A DNA stretch of 50,000 nt, taken from the NCBI RefSeq assembly GCF_964340395.1, contig NC_135565.1:2167501-2217500 (forward strand), given 5' to 3'. The position numbers and the translations under genes are program-made. Position 1 is the first letter of the stretch; each line of letters starts with the position of its first letter. The DNA comes from Glandiceps talaboti. Lineage: Eukaryota > Hemichordata > Enteropneusta > Spengelidae. The notes under the pieces are model-generated. The model was given only the letters and a program-made list of their open reading frames with translations. It was not told where the DNA came from and did not search any database. Below are positions 32,801-45,610 of the stretch, one piece after another.

Positions 32801-34000
32801 ACCACCCTCCACTGTTTATAGTAACATATGTAGTAACACCACCCACCACTGTCTATAGTAACACATGCAGTAACACCATCCTCCACTGTCTATAGTAACA
32901 CATGTTGTAACACCACCCTCCACTGTTTATAGTAACACATACAGTAACACCATCCTCCACTGTCTATAGTAACACATGCAGTAACACCATCCTCCACTAT
33001 CTATAGTAACACATGCAGTAACACCACCCTCCACTGTTTATAGTAATACATGCAGTAACACCATCCTCCACTGTCTATGGTAACACATGCAGTAACACCA
33101 CCCTCCACTGTTTATAGTAACACATGCAGTAACACCATCCTCCACTGTCTATGGTAACACATGCAGTAACACCACCCTCCACTGTTTATAGTAACACATA
33201 CAGTAACACCATCCTCCAATGTCTATAGTAACACATGCAGTAACACCATCCTCCACTGTTTATAGTAACACATGCAGAAACACCACCCTCCACTGTCTAT
33301 GGTAACACATGTAGTAACACTACCCTCCACTGTTTATAGTAACACATACAGTAACACCATCCTCCAATGTCTATAGTAACACATGCAGTAACACCATCCT
33401 CCACTGTCTATGGTAACACATGCAGTAACACCATCCTCCACTGTCTATAGTAACACATTTAGTAACACCACCCACCACTGTCTATAGTAACACATGCAGT
33501 AACACCATCCTCCACTGTTTATAGTACCACATACAGTTACACCACTCTCCACTGTCTATGGTAACACATACAGTTACACCACTCTCCACTGTCTATGGTA
33601 ACACATACAGTTACACCACTCTCCACTGTCTATAGTAACACATGCAGTAACACCATCCTCCACTGTATATGGTAACACATGTAGTAACACCACCCTCCAC
33701 TGTTTATAGTAACACATGTAGTAACACCACCCACCACTGTCTATAGTAACACATGTAGTAACACCATCCTCCACTGTCTATGGTAACACATACAGTTACA
33801 CCACTCTCCACTGTATATGGTTACACATACAGTTACACCACCCTCCAATGTCTATGGTAATGCATGCAGTAACACCACCCTCCACTGTCTATAGTAACAC
33901 ATGTAGTAACACCATCCTCCACTGTCTATAGTAACACATACAGTAACACCACTCTCCACTGCCTATGGTAACACATGCAGTAACACCACTCTCCACTGTC
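29859..34000. repeat. 37-bp minisatellite, about 112 copies
   Basis: The unit contains AGTAACACATGCAGTAACAC followed by CACCCTCCACTGTCTAT. A 925-bp block (25 units, 30081-31005) recurs at 31265-32189 with a single difference that I noticed. Between them, 31006-31264 repeats the first seven units of the block. Minus-strand frames of 60-72 codons inside it are translated repeat. Confidence 0.95.
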
Positions 34001-34212
34001 TTGAAAACAAAACAAAAATAGTTGATCACCATATTTGTTTTTGTGCTAATCAATGAATTGTGTATCAACCCTGTCATCCTGGAGGCCCATTCTGTACTCT
34101 CCCAATCTCACCATGTGAGGGCGTCATACTACAGTAAAACCTTTCTCGCCACCTGGTCGAAAGAAAATTAATAATAACTCATGTACTTTTATCTATTGTG
34201 ACAAATTATATG

Positions 34213-34241
34213 TCACACACACACACTCTCTCTCTCTCACA

Positions 34242-34280
<39 letters not shown>
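34213..34280. repeat. (AC)n/(CT)n microsatellite
   Basis: AC repeats broken by a CT stretch near 34228. Confidence 0.95.
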
Positions 34281-34737
34281 TAGTCGGGAGTCTGCATATA
34301 AGAATGGTCCAGTTGAACACATTCACTAGCTTGGTTGGATGTTGCCCGTCGCTGTTCCAGTAAACTGTAAACCATTTTTGTGTTTCACACTCTCGTGGTT
34401 TTTTTAAACTACCAGTTTTTACGAGCAGACAACATTTTGAAGAATGTAATATGAAAGCTCTATGGCAACATCGCAATACAGCACGTTAACATATCAAAAC
34501 AGTGCACTGTGTGACTGTATGCCAATTACGTTTATTTTTATACCTCACTCATCCTTAATTGATAGATAGAGTACGATTTTATGTAACCATGCAGGTTTAT
34601 TTATAGAACATCAGGGATTTAAGTTATAACGTCTGAAATAATACAATTTGGCAATGATTGGTTAGAACTGTTTTCTCCCCTTGGTTTGTATATACTTTGT
34701 AGGGAATAATAAAATGATTTTTATTTCGTCTTTACAG

Positions 34738-34795
34738 GTCGATGAGTCTATCGATGGTATTGAAAAACTATCATTGCCAAAAAGGAACGTAGGAG
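34738..34795 (+). CDS. C-type lectin gene, linker exon
   Basis: A 58-bp exon between the acceptor TCGTCTTTACAG and the donor GTAGGAG|GTACAT. It encodes 19 residues, VDESIDGIEKLSLPKRNVG, plus one base of the next codon. Entry is in phase 0, matching the signal exon, and exit is in phase 1, matching the start of the lectin-domain exon (completing a Gly codon). It is a short polar stalk between signal peptide and lectin domain, with no cysteine. The donor itself forms the start of the adjacent 32-bp repeat array. Confidence 0.65.
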
Positions 34796-34799
34796 GTAC

Positions 34800-37700
34800 A
34801 TATAATATTACCTAGTAATAGTAAAAAAAAAGGTATAATATTACACAACAATGGTCAGTAAAAGGTGTTATATTACGTAGTAATGGTCAATAAAAAGTAT
34901 AATGTATATATTGTAACTGTCAATAAAAGGTATAACATTGTATAGTAATGGTCAATAAAAAGTATAATTTTATATAGTAATGGACAATAAAAGGTATAAT
35001 ATTACATAGTAATGGTCAATAAAAGGTATAATATTACATAGTAATGGTCAATAAAAGGTATAATATTACATAGTAATGGTCAATAAAAGGTATAATATTA
35101 TATAGTAATGGTCAATAAAAGGTATAATATTACATAGTAATGGTCAATAAAAGGTATAATATTACATAGTAATGGTCAATAAAAGGTATAATATTACATA
35201 GTAATGGTCAATAAAAGGTATAATATTACATAGTAATGGTCAATAAAAGGTATAATATTATATAGTAATGGTCAATAAAAGGTATAATATTACATAGTAA
35301 TGGTCAATAAAAGGTATAATATTACATAGTAATGGTCAATAAAAGGTATAATATTACATAGTAATGGTCAATAAAAGGTATAATATTACATAGGAATGGT
35401 CAATAAAAGGTATAATATTATATAGTAATGGTCAATTAAAGGTATAATATTACATAGTAATGGTCAATAAAAGGTATAATATTATATAGTAATGGTCAAT
35501 AAAAGGTATAATATTACATAGTAATGGTCAATAAAAGGTATAATATTATATAGTAATGGTCAATAAAAGGTATAATATTACATAGTAATGGTCAATAAAA
35601 GGTATAATATTATATAGTAATGGTCAATAAAAGGTATAATATTACATAGTAATGGTCAATAAAAGGTATAATATTATATAGTAATGGTCAATAAAAGGTA
35701 TAATATTACATAGTAATGGACAATAAAAGGTATAATATTACATAGTAATGGTCAATAAAAGGTATAATATTATATAGTAATGGTCAATAAAAGGTATAAT
35801 ATTACATAGTAATGGTCAATAAAAGGTATAATATTACATAGTAATGGTCAATAAAAGGTATAATATTACATAGTAATGGTCAATAAAAGGTATAATATTA
35901 CATAGTAATGGTCAATAAAAGGTATAATATTATATAGTAATGGTCAATAAAAGGTATAATATTACATAGTAATGGTCAATAAAAGGTATAATATTACATA
36001 GTAATGGTCAATAAAAGGTATAATATTATATAGTAATGGTCAATAAAAGGTATAATATTACATAGGAATGGTCAATAAAAGGTATAATATTATATAGTAA
36101 TGGTCAATAAAAGGTATAATATTACATAGTAATGGACAATTAAAGGTATAATATTATATAGTAATGGTCAATAAAAGGTATAATATTATATAGTAATGGT
36201 CAATTAAAGGTATAATATTACATAGTAATGGTCAATAAAAGGTATAATATTACATAGTAATGGTCAATAAAAGGTATAATATTATATAGTAATGGTCAAT
36301 AAAAGGTATAATATTACATAGGAATGGTCAATAAAAGGTATAATATTACATAGTAATGGTCAATAAAAGGTATAATATTACATAGTAATGGTCAATAAAA
36401 GGTATAATATTATATAGTAATGGTCAATAAAAGGTATAATATTACATAGGAATGGTCAATAAAAGATATGATATTACATAGTAATGGACAATTAAAGGTA
36501 TAATATTATATAGTAATGGTCAATAAAAGGTATAATATTATATAGTAATGGTCAATAAAAGGTATAATATTACATAGTAATGGTCAATAAAAGGTATAAT
36601 GTTACATAGGAATGGTCAATAAAAGGTATGATATTACATAGTAATGGTCAATAAAAGGTATGATATTACATAGTAATGGTCAATAAAAGGTATAATATTA
36701 CATAGTAATGGTCAATAAAAGGTATAATATTACATAGGAATGGTCAATAAAAGGTATAATATTACATAGTAATGGTCAATAAAAGGTATAATATTACATA
36801 GTAATGGTCAATAAAAGGTATAATATTATATAGTAATGGACAATTAAAGGTATAATATTATATAGTAATGGTCAATAAAAGGTATAATATTATATAGTAA
36901 TGGTCAATAAAAGGTATAATATTACATAGTAATGGTCAATAAAAGGTATAATTTTATATAGTAATGGTCAATAAAAGGTATAATATTATATAGTAATGGT
37001 CAATAAAAGGTATAATATTACATAGTAATGGACAATTAAAGGTATAATATTATATAGTAATGGTCAATAAAAGGTATAATATTATATAGTAATGGTCAAT
37101 AAAAGGTATAATATTACATAGGAATGGTCAATAAAAGGTATAATTTTATATAGTAATGGTCAATAAAAGGTATAATATTACATAGGAATGGTCAATAAAA
37201 GGTATAATATTATATAGTAATGGTCAATAAAAGGTATAATTTTATATAGTAATGGACAATTAAAGGTATAATATTATATAGGAATGGACAATTAAAGGTA
37301 TAATATTACATAGTAATGGTCAATAAAAGGTATAATATTATATAGTAATAGTCAATAAAAGGTATAATATTGTATAGTAATGGTCAATAAAAGGTATAAC
37401 ATTGTATAGTAATGGTCAATAAAAGGTATAACATTGTATAGTAATGGTCAATAAAAGGTATAATATTATATAGTAATGGTCAATAAAAGATATGATATTA
37501 TATAGTAATAGTCAATAAATGGTATAATATTACATAGTAATGGTCAATAAAAGGTATAATATTACATAGTAATGGTCAATAAAAGGTATAATATTATATA
37601 GTAATGGTCAATAAAAGGTATAATATTATATAGTAATGGTCAATAAAAGGTATAATATTATATAGTAATGGTCAATAAAAGGTATAATATTATATAGTAA

Positions 37701-40700
37701 TGGTCAATAAAAGGTATAATATTACATAGTAATGGTCAATAAAAGGTATAATATTATATAGTAATGGTCAATAAAAGGTATAATATTACATAGTAATGGT
37801 CAATAAAAGGTATAATATTATATAGTAATGGTCAATAAAAGGTATAATATTATATAGTAATGGTCAATAAAAGGTATAATATTATATAGTAATGGTCAAT
37901 AAAAGGTATAATATTATATAGCAATGGTCAATAAAAGGTATAATATTACATAGTAATGGTCAATAAAAGGTATAATATTACATAGCAATGGTCAATAAAA
38001 GGTATAATATTACATAGTAATGGTCAATAAAAGGTATAATATTACATAGTAATGGTCAATAAAAGGTATAATATTATATAGTAATGGTCAATAAAAGGTA
38101 TAATATTATATAGTAATGGTCAATAAAAGGTATAATATTATATAGTAATGGTCAATAAAAGGTATAATATTACATAGTAATGGTCAATAAAAGGTATAAT
38201 ATTATATAGTAATGGTCAATAAAAGGTATAATATTACATAGTAATGGTCAATAAAAGGTATAATATTATATAGTAATGGTCAATAAAAGGTATAATATTA
38301 TATAGTAATGGTCAATAAAAGGTATAATATTATATAGGAATGGTCAATAAAAGGTATAATATTACATAGTAATGGTCAATAAAAGGTATGATATTACATA
38401 GTAATGGTCAATAAAAGGTATAATATTACATAGTAATGGTCAATAAAAGGTATAATATTATATAGTAATGGTCAATAAAAGGTATAATATTACATAGTAA
38501 TGGTCAATAAAAGGTATAATATTACATAGGAATGGTCAATAAAAGGTATAATATTACATAGTAATGGTCAATAAAAGGTATAATATTATATAGTAATGTC
38601 AATAAAAGGTATAATATTACATAGGGATGGTCAATAAAAGGTATAATATTACATAGTAATGGTCAATAAAAGGTATAATATTATATAGTAATGTCAATAA
38701 AAGGTATAATATTACATAGTAATGGTCAATAAAAGGTATAATATTACATAGTAATGGTCAATAAAAGGTATAATATTACATAGGAATGGTCAATAAAAGG
38801 TATAATATTACATAGTAATGGTCAATTAAAGGTATAATATTACATAGTAATGGTCAATAAAAGGTATAATATTATATAGTAATGGTCAATAAAAGGTATA
38901 ATATTACATAGTAATGGTCAATAAAAGGTATAATATTATATAGTAATGGTCAATAAAAGGTATAATATTACATAGTAATGGTCAATTAAAGGTATAATAT
39001 TACATAGTAATGGTCAATAAAAGGTATAATATTACATAGTAATGGTCAATAAAAGGTATAATATTATATAGTAATGGTCAATAAAAGGTATAATATTACA
39101 TAGCAATGGTCAATAAAAGGTATAATATTATATAGTAATGGTCAATAAAAGGTATAATATTACATAGGAATGGTCAATAAAAGGTATAATATTACATAGT
39201 AATGGTCAATAAAAGGTATAATATTACATAGTAATGGTCAATAAAAGGTATAATATTACATAGTAATGGTCAATAAAAGGTATAATATTACATAGGAATG
39301 GTCAATAAAAGGTATAATATTATATAGTAATGGTCAATAAAAGGTATAATATTATATAGTAATGGTCAATAAAAGGTATAATATTACATAGGAATGGTCA
39401 ATAAAAGGTATAATATTACATAGTAATGGTCAATAAAAGGTATAATATTATATAGTAATGGTCAATAAAAGGTATAATATTATATAGTAATGGTCAATAA
39501 AAGGTATAATATTATATAGTAATGGTCAATAAAAGGTATAATATTACATAGTAATGGTCAATAAAAGGTATAATATTATATAGTAATGGTCAATAAAAGG
39601 TATAATATTACATAGTAATGGTCAATAAAAGGTATGATATTACATAGTAATGGTCAATAAAAGGTATAATATTATATAGTAATGGTCAATAAAAGGTATA
39701 ATATTATATAGTAATGGTCAATAAAAGGTATAATATTATATAGTAATGGTCAATAAAAGGTATAATATTACATAGTAATGGTCAATAAAAGGTATAATAT
39801 TACATAGTAATGGTCAATAAAAGGTATAATATTACATAGTAATGGTCAATAAAAGGTATAATATTATATAGTAATGGTCAATAAAAGGTATAATATTACA
39901 TAGTAATGGTCAATAAAAGGTATAATATTACATAGTAATGGTCAATAAAAGGTATAATATTATATAGTAATGGTCAATAAAAGGTATAATATTACATAGT
40001 AATGGTCAATAAAAGGTATAATATTATATAGTAATGGTCAATAAAAGGTATAATATTATATAGTAATGGTCAATAAAAGGTATGATATTACATAGTAATG
40101 GTCAATAAAAGGTGTTATATTACATAGTAATGGTCAATAAAAGGTATAATATTACATAGTAATGGTCAATAAAAGGTATAATATTATATAGTAATGGATA
40201 ATAAAAGGTATAATATTACATAGTAATGGTCAATAAAAGGTATAATATTACATAGCAATGGTCAATAAAAGGTATGATATTACATACTAATGGTCAATAA
40301 AAGGTATAATATTACATAGTAATGGTCAATAAAAGATATGATATTACATAGTAATGGTCAATAAAAGGTATAATATTACATAGTAATGGTCAATAAAAGG
40401 TATAATATTACATAGTAATGGTCAATAAAAGGTATAATATTACATAGTAATGGTCAATAAAAGGTATAATATTACATAGTAATGGTCAATAAAAGGTATA
40501 ATATTACATAGGGATGGTCAATAAAAGGTATAATATTACATAGGGATGGTCAATAAAAGGTATAATATTACATAGTAATGGTCAATAAAAGGTATAATAT
40601 TACATAGTAATGGTCAATAAAAGGTATAATATTACATAGTAATGGTCAATAAAAGGTATAATATTACATAGGGATGGTCAATAAAAGGTATAATGTTACA

Positions 40701-40984
40701 TAGGAATGGTCAATAAAAGGTATAATATTACATAGTAATGGTCAATAAAAGGTATAATATTACATAGCAATGGTCAATAAAAGGTATAATATTACATAGT
40801 AATGGTCAATAAAAGGTATAATATTACATAGTAATGGTCAATAAAAGGTATAATATTACATAGGGATGGTCAATAAAAGGTATAATGTTACATAGGAATG
40901 GTCAATAAAAGGTATAATATTACATAGTAATGGTCAATAAAAGGTATAATATTACATAGTAATGGTCAATAAAAGGTATAATAT
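34800..40984. repeat. 32-bp minisatellite, about 193 copies (main block)
   Basis: The unit contains TAATGGTCAATAAAAGGTAT followed by AATATTACATAG. Variants are TATATAG, CAATTAAAGG, GGAATGG, GGGATGG and GGTATGAT. The first units (34797-34880) are the most degenerate and merge into the 5' splice site of the intron. The variants are well mixed, so long-range homogenisation is likely. Confidence 0.95.
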
Positions 40985-40988
40985 TTAA

Positions 40989-41474
40989 ACAATAATGTAC
41001 GCCCTCCCAGCCCATAATGGACGAAAGCAAACTTTGAACGACGTAATGGGCGAGGCGACAGCCGAGTCCATTATGGAGTGCAAAGTTTGCTTGAGTCCAT
41101 TATGGACTGGGAGGGCATACATTATTGTTATTATTTTATAGTTTTGCCAATTCCAGTGAATTTGTAGACCGAGAAACGCAAAACAACGTATAATATACAC
41201 AGCGCTGAACATCGTCTGCCATGTTCGGCCCGGAAGCTGAATACTAATCATAGCGACACACGTACGTACACGTACACACATGTATACACTTCGGTCTACA
41301 AATTCACTGGAATTGGCAAAACTATAAAATAATAACAATAATGTACGCCCTCCCAGTCCATAATGGACTCAAGCAAACTTTGCACTCCATAATGGGCTCG
41401 GCTGTCGCCTCGCCCATTATGTCGTTCAAAGTTTGCTTTCGTCCATTATGGGCTGGGAGGGCGTACATTATTGT
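40989..41474. mobile_element. Composite nested palindrome flanked by TTAA
   Basis: Two 140-bp modules (40989-41128 and 41335-41474) in inverted orientation surround a 206-bp centre that is also an inverted repeat (CCAATTCCAGTGAATTTGTA and its complement). Each 140-bp module is a palindrome with ~63-bp arms, ends ACAATAATG/CATTATTGT and a centre TCGGCTGTCGCCTC. TTAA flanks both sides (40985-40988, 41475-41478), which suggests a piggyBac-type target; that is inference. A 117-codon minus-strand frame across it is not a gene. Confidence 0.75.
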
Positions 41475-41478
41475 TTAA

Positions 41479-41640
41479 GTAATGGTCAATAAAAGGTATA
41501 ATATTACATAGGAATGGTCAATAAAAGGTATAATATTACATAGGAATGGTCAATAAAAGGTATGATATTACATAGTAATGGTCAATAAAAGGTATAATAT
41601 TACATAGTAATGGTCAATAAAAGGTATAATATTACATATT
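41479..41640. repeat. 32-bp minisatellite, second block (~5 copies)
   Basis: Same unit as the main block, continuing after the composite palindrome. Confidence 0.95.
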
Positions 41641-42047
41641 ATATTATAGCATTACCAATTCCACTGAATTTTGTGAAGTCATCGCTGTACATTATTACTG
41701 ATAATGTACTCCGTTATTGGGCATCGCGGCCCCGGAACGAGCATAACAATACACGCTTATGTCCGTAAGGCAATAACGGTGTGGGTATTTAAGAACAGGG
41801 AAATTATGGGGTAAACACCATAAGAATTTTTTTTAAAAGATTGAAATTAAAATAAAACAAATTTGTGTTCACAGCAGTTCATTGAAGTGTATATGTGTAT
41901 GTACGTGTACGTACGTGTGTCGCTATGATTAGTATTCAGCTTCCGGGCCGAACATGGCAGACGATGTTCAGCGCTGTGTATATTATACGTTGTTTTGCGT
42001 TTCTCGGTCTACAAATTCACTGGAATTGGCAAAACTATAAAATAATA
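41641..42047 (+). mobile_element. MITE with CCAATTCCA-type inverted ends, copy 2
   Basis: The left end TATAGCATTACCAATTCCA is matched in reverse by TGGAATTGGCAAAACTATA near 42020-42038. The interior (GTGTGTCGCTATGATTAGTA, GGGCCGAACATGG) is shared with the centre of the composite palindrome (opposite strand) and with the copy at 42991. A 98-codon frame through it is conserved only because the copies are recent. Confidence 0.65.
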
Positions 42048-42187
42048 ACAATAATGTACCCCCTCCCAGTCCATAATGGACTCAAGCAAACTTTGCACTC
42101 CATAATGGGCTCGGCTGTCGCCTCGCCCATTATGTCGTTCAAAGTTTGCTTGAGTCCATTATGGGCTGGGAGGGCGTACATTATTGT
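42048..42187. mobile_element. 140-bp palindromic module, third copy
   Basis: Ends ACAATAATG and CATTATTGT, followed by TTAA (42188-42191). Near-identical to the modules in the composite element, with the same right-hand junction to the array. Confidence 0.75.
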
Positions 42188-42191
42188 TTAA

Positions 42192-42990
42192 GTAATGGTC
42201 AATAAAAGGTATAATATTACATAGTAATGGTCAATAAAAGGTATAATATTACATAGTAATGGTCAATAAAAGGTATAATATTACATAGGGATGGTCAATA
42301 AAAGGTATAATATTACATAGTAATGGTCAATAAAAGGTATAATATTACATAGTAATGGTCAATAAAAGGTATAATATTACATAGTAATGGTCAATAAAAG
42401 GTATAATATTACATAGGAATGGTCAATAAAAGGTATAATATTACATAGTAATGGTCAATAAAAGGTATAATATTACATAGTAATGGTCAATAAAAGGTAT
42501 AATATTACATAGTAATGGTCAATAAAAGGTATAATATTACATAGTAATGGTCAATAAAAGGTATAATATTACATAGTAATGGTCAATAAAAGGTATAATA
42601 TTACATAGTAATGGTCAATAAAAGGTATGATATTACATAGTAATGGACAATTAAAGGTATAATATTACATAGTAATGGTCAATAAAAGGTATAATATTAC
42701 ATAGTAATGGTCAATAAAAGGTATAATATTACATAGTAATGGTCAATTAAAGGTATAATATTACATAGTAATGGTCAATAAAAGGTATAATATTACATAG
42801 TAATGGTCAATAAAAGATATGATATTACATAGTAATGGTCAATTAAAGGTATAATATTACATAGTAATGGTCAATAAAAGGTATAATATTACATAGTAAT
42901 GGTCAATAAAAGGTATAATATTACATAGTAATGGTCAATAAAAGGTATAATATTACATAGTAATGGTCAATAAAAGGTATAATATTATAT
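42192..42990. repeat. 32-bp minisatellite, third block (~25 copies)
   Basis: Same unit as the main block, between the second and third MITE copies. Confidence 0.95.
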
Positions 42991-43360
42991 ATTATATTAT
43001 AGCATTACCAATGCCAGTGAATTTTGTGACGTCATCGCTGTACATTATTACTGATAATGTACTCCATTATTGGGCATCGCGGCCCAATACAAGCTTATTT
43101 GTTCTGTTTCTTCATACGACTTGGTATTTTTTCGAAATGTATGTTGTTACTTATGATTGTCATTTCCACTGTTTAAAAATACAACGCATTCATGAAACAA
43201 GTTTGTCTTCACAGCAGTTCATTGAAGTGTATATGTGTGTGTACGTGTACGTACGTGTGTCGCTATGATTAGTATTCAGCTTCCGGGCCGAACATGGCAG
43301 ACGATGTTCAGCGCTGTGTATATCATACGTTGTTTTGCGTTTCTCGGTCTACAAATTCAC
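42991..43360 (+). mobile_element. MITE copy 3, right end missing
   Basis: Left end and interior match the copy at 41641, but it stops at CTACAAATTCAC. A single array-like word (GTCAATAAAGG) follows at 43364, so the array once continued past it. Confidence 0.6.
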
Positions 43361-43625
43361 ACAGTCAATAAAGGTTCATGAATGTTCAGTGTGAAACTTG
43401 AAGACATTGTTTTTACTGACTCCCATTATGCAATAGCCCAAAACAAAGATACACCATAAAGTAATTGTAGGTGAGTTAAAATCGTTAAATGACTCAAAGA
43501 ACTCACATCGTATGGAAATAACTTGGATTCCAGGAGTAGTGTTCCTCTTTAAACTAGAGTGTGTTGGGTTAATGGAAACTCTATACATACAATGTTAACA
43601 TAGTAGTTATTGTCATTTTTAACAG

Positions 43626-43983
43626 GGGATGGAAACGTACTGTGTGACTGTCTAGAATATACATTTCACCTTTCTGGTGATAGTGGGAAAGGGTTAAATT
43701 ATGCTTCCGCAGAGGATTACTGTGAAAGTATATCGGCAACACTTGCTATAATACCAGACATGGAGACCGACGATGGCATACGTTCCCATATAGCGAATCA
43801 AGGCTTAGGGAATGGTGTGAAGGGTAAAGGATTTTGGATTGGCTTGACGTATGGTACCGATGAAAAATTCTATTGGGCTAATGGAGATGAATTAATAGAA
43901 GACTGTTCGTATACAAATTGGGCGCCAAACGAACCAAATCACAAGGTGAAGAATGGTGTGACACAAAGGTGTGTTCAATTATG
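43626..43983 (+). CDS. C-type lectin gene, carbohydrate-recognition domain exon
   Basis: A 358-bp exon between an acceptor (GTCATTTTTAACAG) and donor (CAATTATG|GTAAGG). Entry phase agrees with the linker exon. It encodes most of a C-type lectin-like domain: N-terminal LCDC, an ASAEDYC helix with its cysteine, LAIIPD, the FWIGL core motif (Trp at 43835), TNWAPNEPNH with EPN at 43931-43939, and RCVQLW. EPN marks calcium site 2 and in this family points to mannose-type sugar binding. The closing WND motif and last cysteine should lie in the next exon, which I did not find in the window. Exit phase is 2. The likely product is a small secreted lectin, often an immune recognition protein. It could also be a pseudogene if the last exon is lost. 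Confidence 0.85.
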
Positions 43984-44378
43984 GTAAGGGTTCATTATAT
44001 TATTTTGACATTTGAATTTAATAGTGTACTGTCATTTGGTTTGAATTCTAAAAGCGTCTCACCCTCAAAACATCTCCATTCTGTAAAGGGAAATTCAGTA
44101 AATATATAAGGGTGAAAATATACACCCCAAAATAACAATTATTGTTAATATTTTAAATTAAAAACTGATATTGGGTGAATAACATTCTTCAATATCGACA
44201 TAAAGTTGTGTCTACATAACTGGTATGCAAAAGTAGTTACCTAAACACCAAAATAAACTGAATAGAGGTGCAAAAATGGCCAAAAATAGTAATTAAAACT
44301 ACAAATACTGTGGCGGCCATATTGGATTTATGTAAATTAAGCATTGTTCCACTACTTGGATTTCGGTAGATTTTTGAT
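43984..44378. other. Start of the next lectin intron or 3' flank
   Basis: AT-rich, no exon recognised. I looked here and further downstream for an acceptor followed by a Trp-Asn-Asp/Cys segment and saw none. Confidence 0.4.
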
Positions 44379-44379
44379 A

Positions 44380-45262
44380 TACAACGAAATTCAAATGACC
44401 AACGTGAAAGGAATAGACATAACTGTGATTTTCAAGATAAACTCAATTGACCCCTGTCTATAAACAATTACACTCTTTAGAAAGTTCAATTCAAACAATC
44501 AACGCCAAGTGTGGTATCTGATAACAGGAGGTTGTAAAATACAAGACACCAATGTCTAGACTGACTGTTACTATTAAGGAAACTATATTTATAGATGTGG
44601 ATGACTCACAATAGAAAAGGGGGTTCGGAAAACAGCAGTAATAGAAATGACAATACAAGCAAGTAGTACTAGTATACACTGGGAACTCTTCTTTATATGC
44701 ACGCGCATTCCAACTTGTAACTGAAACTTACATCACACAAGAATGCACGCGCATTCCAACTTGTAACTGAAACTTACATCACACAAGAATGCACGCGCAT
44801 TCCAACTTGTAACTGAAACTTACATCACACAAGAATGCACGCGCACTCCAACTTGTAACTGAAACTTACATCACACAAGAAATTTTGATTTGATCGTCTG
44901 CCTTATCGTCGGGCTGCGTGCTGATTGGTTGATTATGTATGACGTATGACTATATAATGAGTTCATCAGAAAGGGCAACAATGTTAACAACAACAACAAC
45001 AACGTATAACACAAAATATGAATCAATAAATGTAATTCACGACAATAGACAATGTTTCAATACACTGGATTGAACCTTAGACTGAGATTGAACACAATAC
45101 CTCTAGTTTACGACTTCCAGTTATCAGATACCACACTTGGTGTTCACTGTTTGAATTGGACTTTCTAAAGAGCATGATACAGGGGTCTTAATCAACTGAG
45201 TTTATCTTGAAAGTCACAGTTGTGTCTATTCATTTTCACGCTCATTGTTTGAATTTCATTGT
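44380..45262. mobile_element. ~0.9 kb inverted-repeat element
   Basis: Arms at about 44380-44540 and 45095-45262 share ACTCTTTAGAAAGT, CCAAGTGTGGTATCTGATAA and TTTCAAGATAAACTCA in inverted order, at very roughly 80% identity by eye. There is no transposase. The middle holds a 46-bp tandem repeat and ordinary sequence. Confidence 0.65.
44699..44880. repeat. 46-bp tandem repeat, 4 copies
   Basis: ACGCGCATTCCAACTTGTAA starts copies at 44701, 44747, 44793 and 44839 (the last with one change). The copies are almost identical. Confidence 0.95.
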
Positions 45263-45606
45263 ATTATTCTGTAGACATTTCTGAGATGCATGTTGAAACA
45301 ACAAATTATGTTATACTTAGTGATAGGTTGACATTTTTTTGCATAAAATGACTGCACTAATGTGTAGTGTCCATAATATGTAGTGAAATAGAAGTACAGA
45401 CTGCCTTATTAATTAATCTATTTACACTGAAGAGTAGTGCAATTTAGATTAACTTCTATGAATATTACCATTACGGAACATTCAACTTTTGCCCCAAAGT
45501 GCAATATATGTGAAGCATATTGACCATTGATTGTGAAATACATAAGTATTTACATGACAAGTTATGTAACTAGTGTGGTAGGTAATGTACTCTACGTGAA
45601 GTAATA
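45263..45606. other. No recognised feature
   Basis: AT-rich spacer between two inverted-repeat elements. Confidence 0.4.
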
Positions 45607-45610
45607 TTAA

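Larger units (their letters stand above)
29746..34737 (+). other. Lectin gene intron filled by a 37-bp minisatellite
   Basis: GTGAGT...TTTACAG intron, 4,992 bp. All but about 110 bp at the start and 740 bp at the end is one tandem array. The 3' part (34001-34737) holds a CT/AC microsatellite and unremarkable AT-rich sequence. Confidence 0.7.
34796..43625 (+). other. Lectin gene intron filled by a 32-bp array and nested MITEs
   Basis: GTACAT...TTTTTAACAG intron of 8,830 bp. It holds about 7.1 kb of 32-bp repeat in three blocks, with MITE-type insertions between the blocks and after them. Only about 250 bp before the 3' splice site (43379-43625) is ordinary unique sequence. Confidence 0.7.

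Noticed and set aside
30577-34077. Several 60-72 codon minus-strand frames in the 37-bp array, two of them identical
   Set aside because: Repeat translation; the identity comes from the 1184-bp offset block duplication.
40985-42191. Similar 117- and 98-codon frames that look like a conserved protein family
   Set aside because: They lie on recent copies of the same MITE and palindromic module. Similarity reflects DNA identity; the frame crosses element borders and has no domain.
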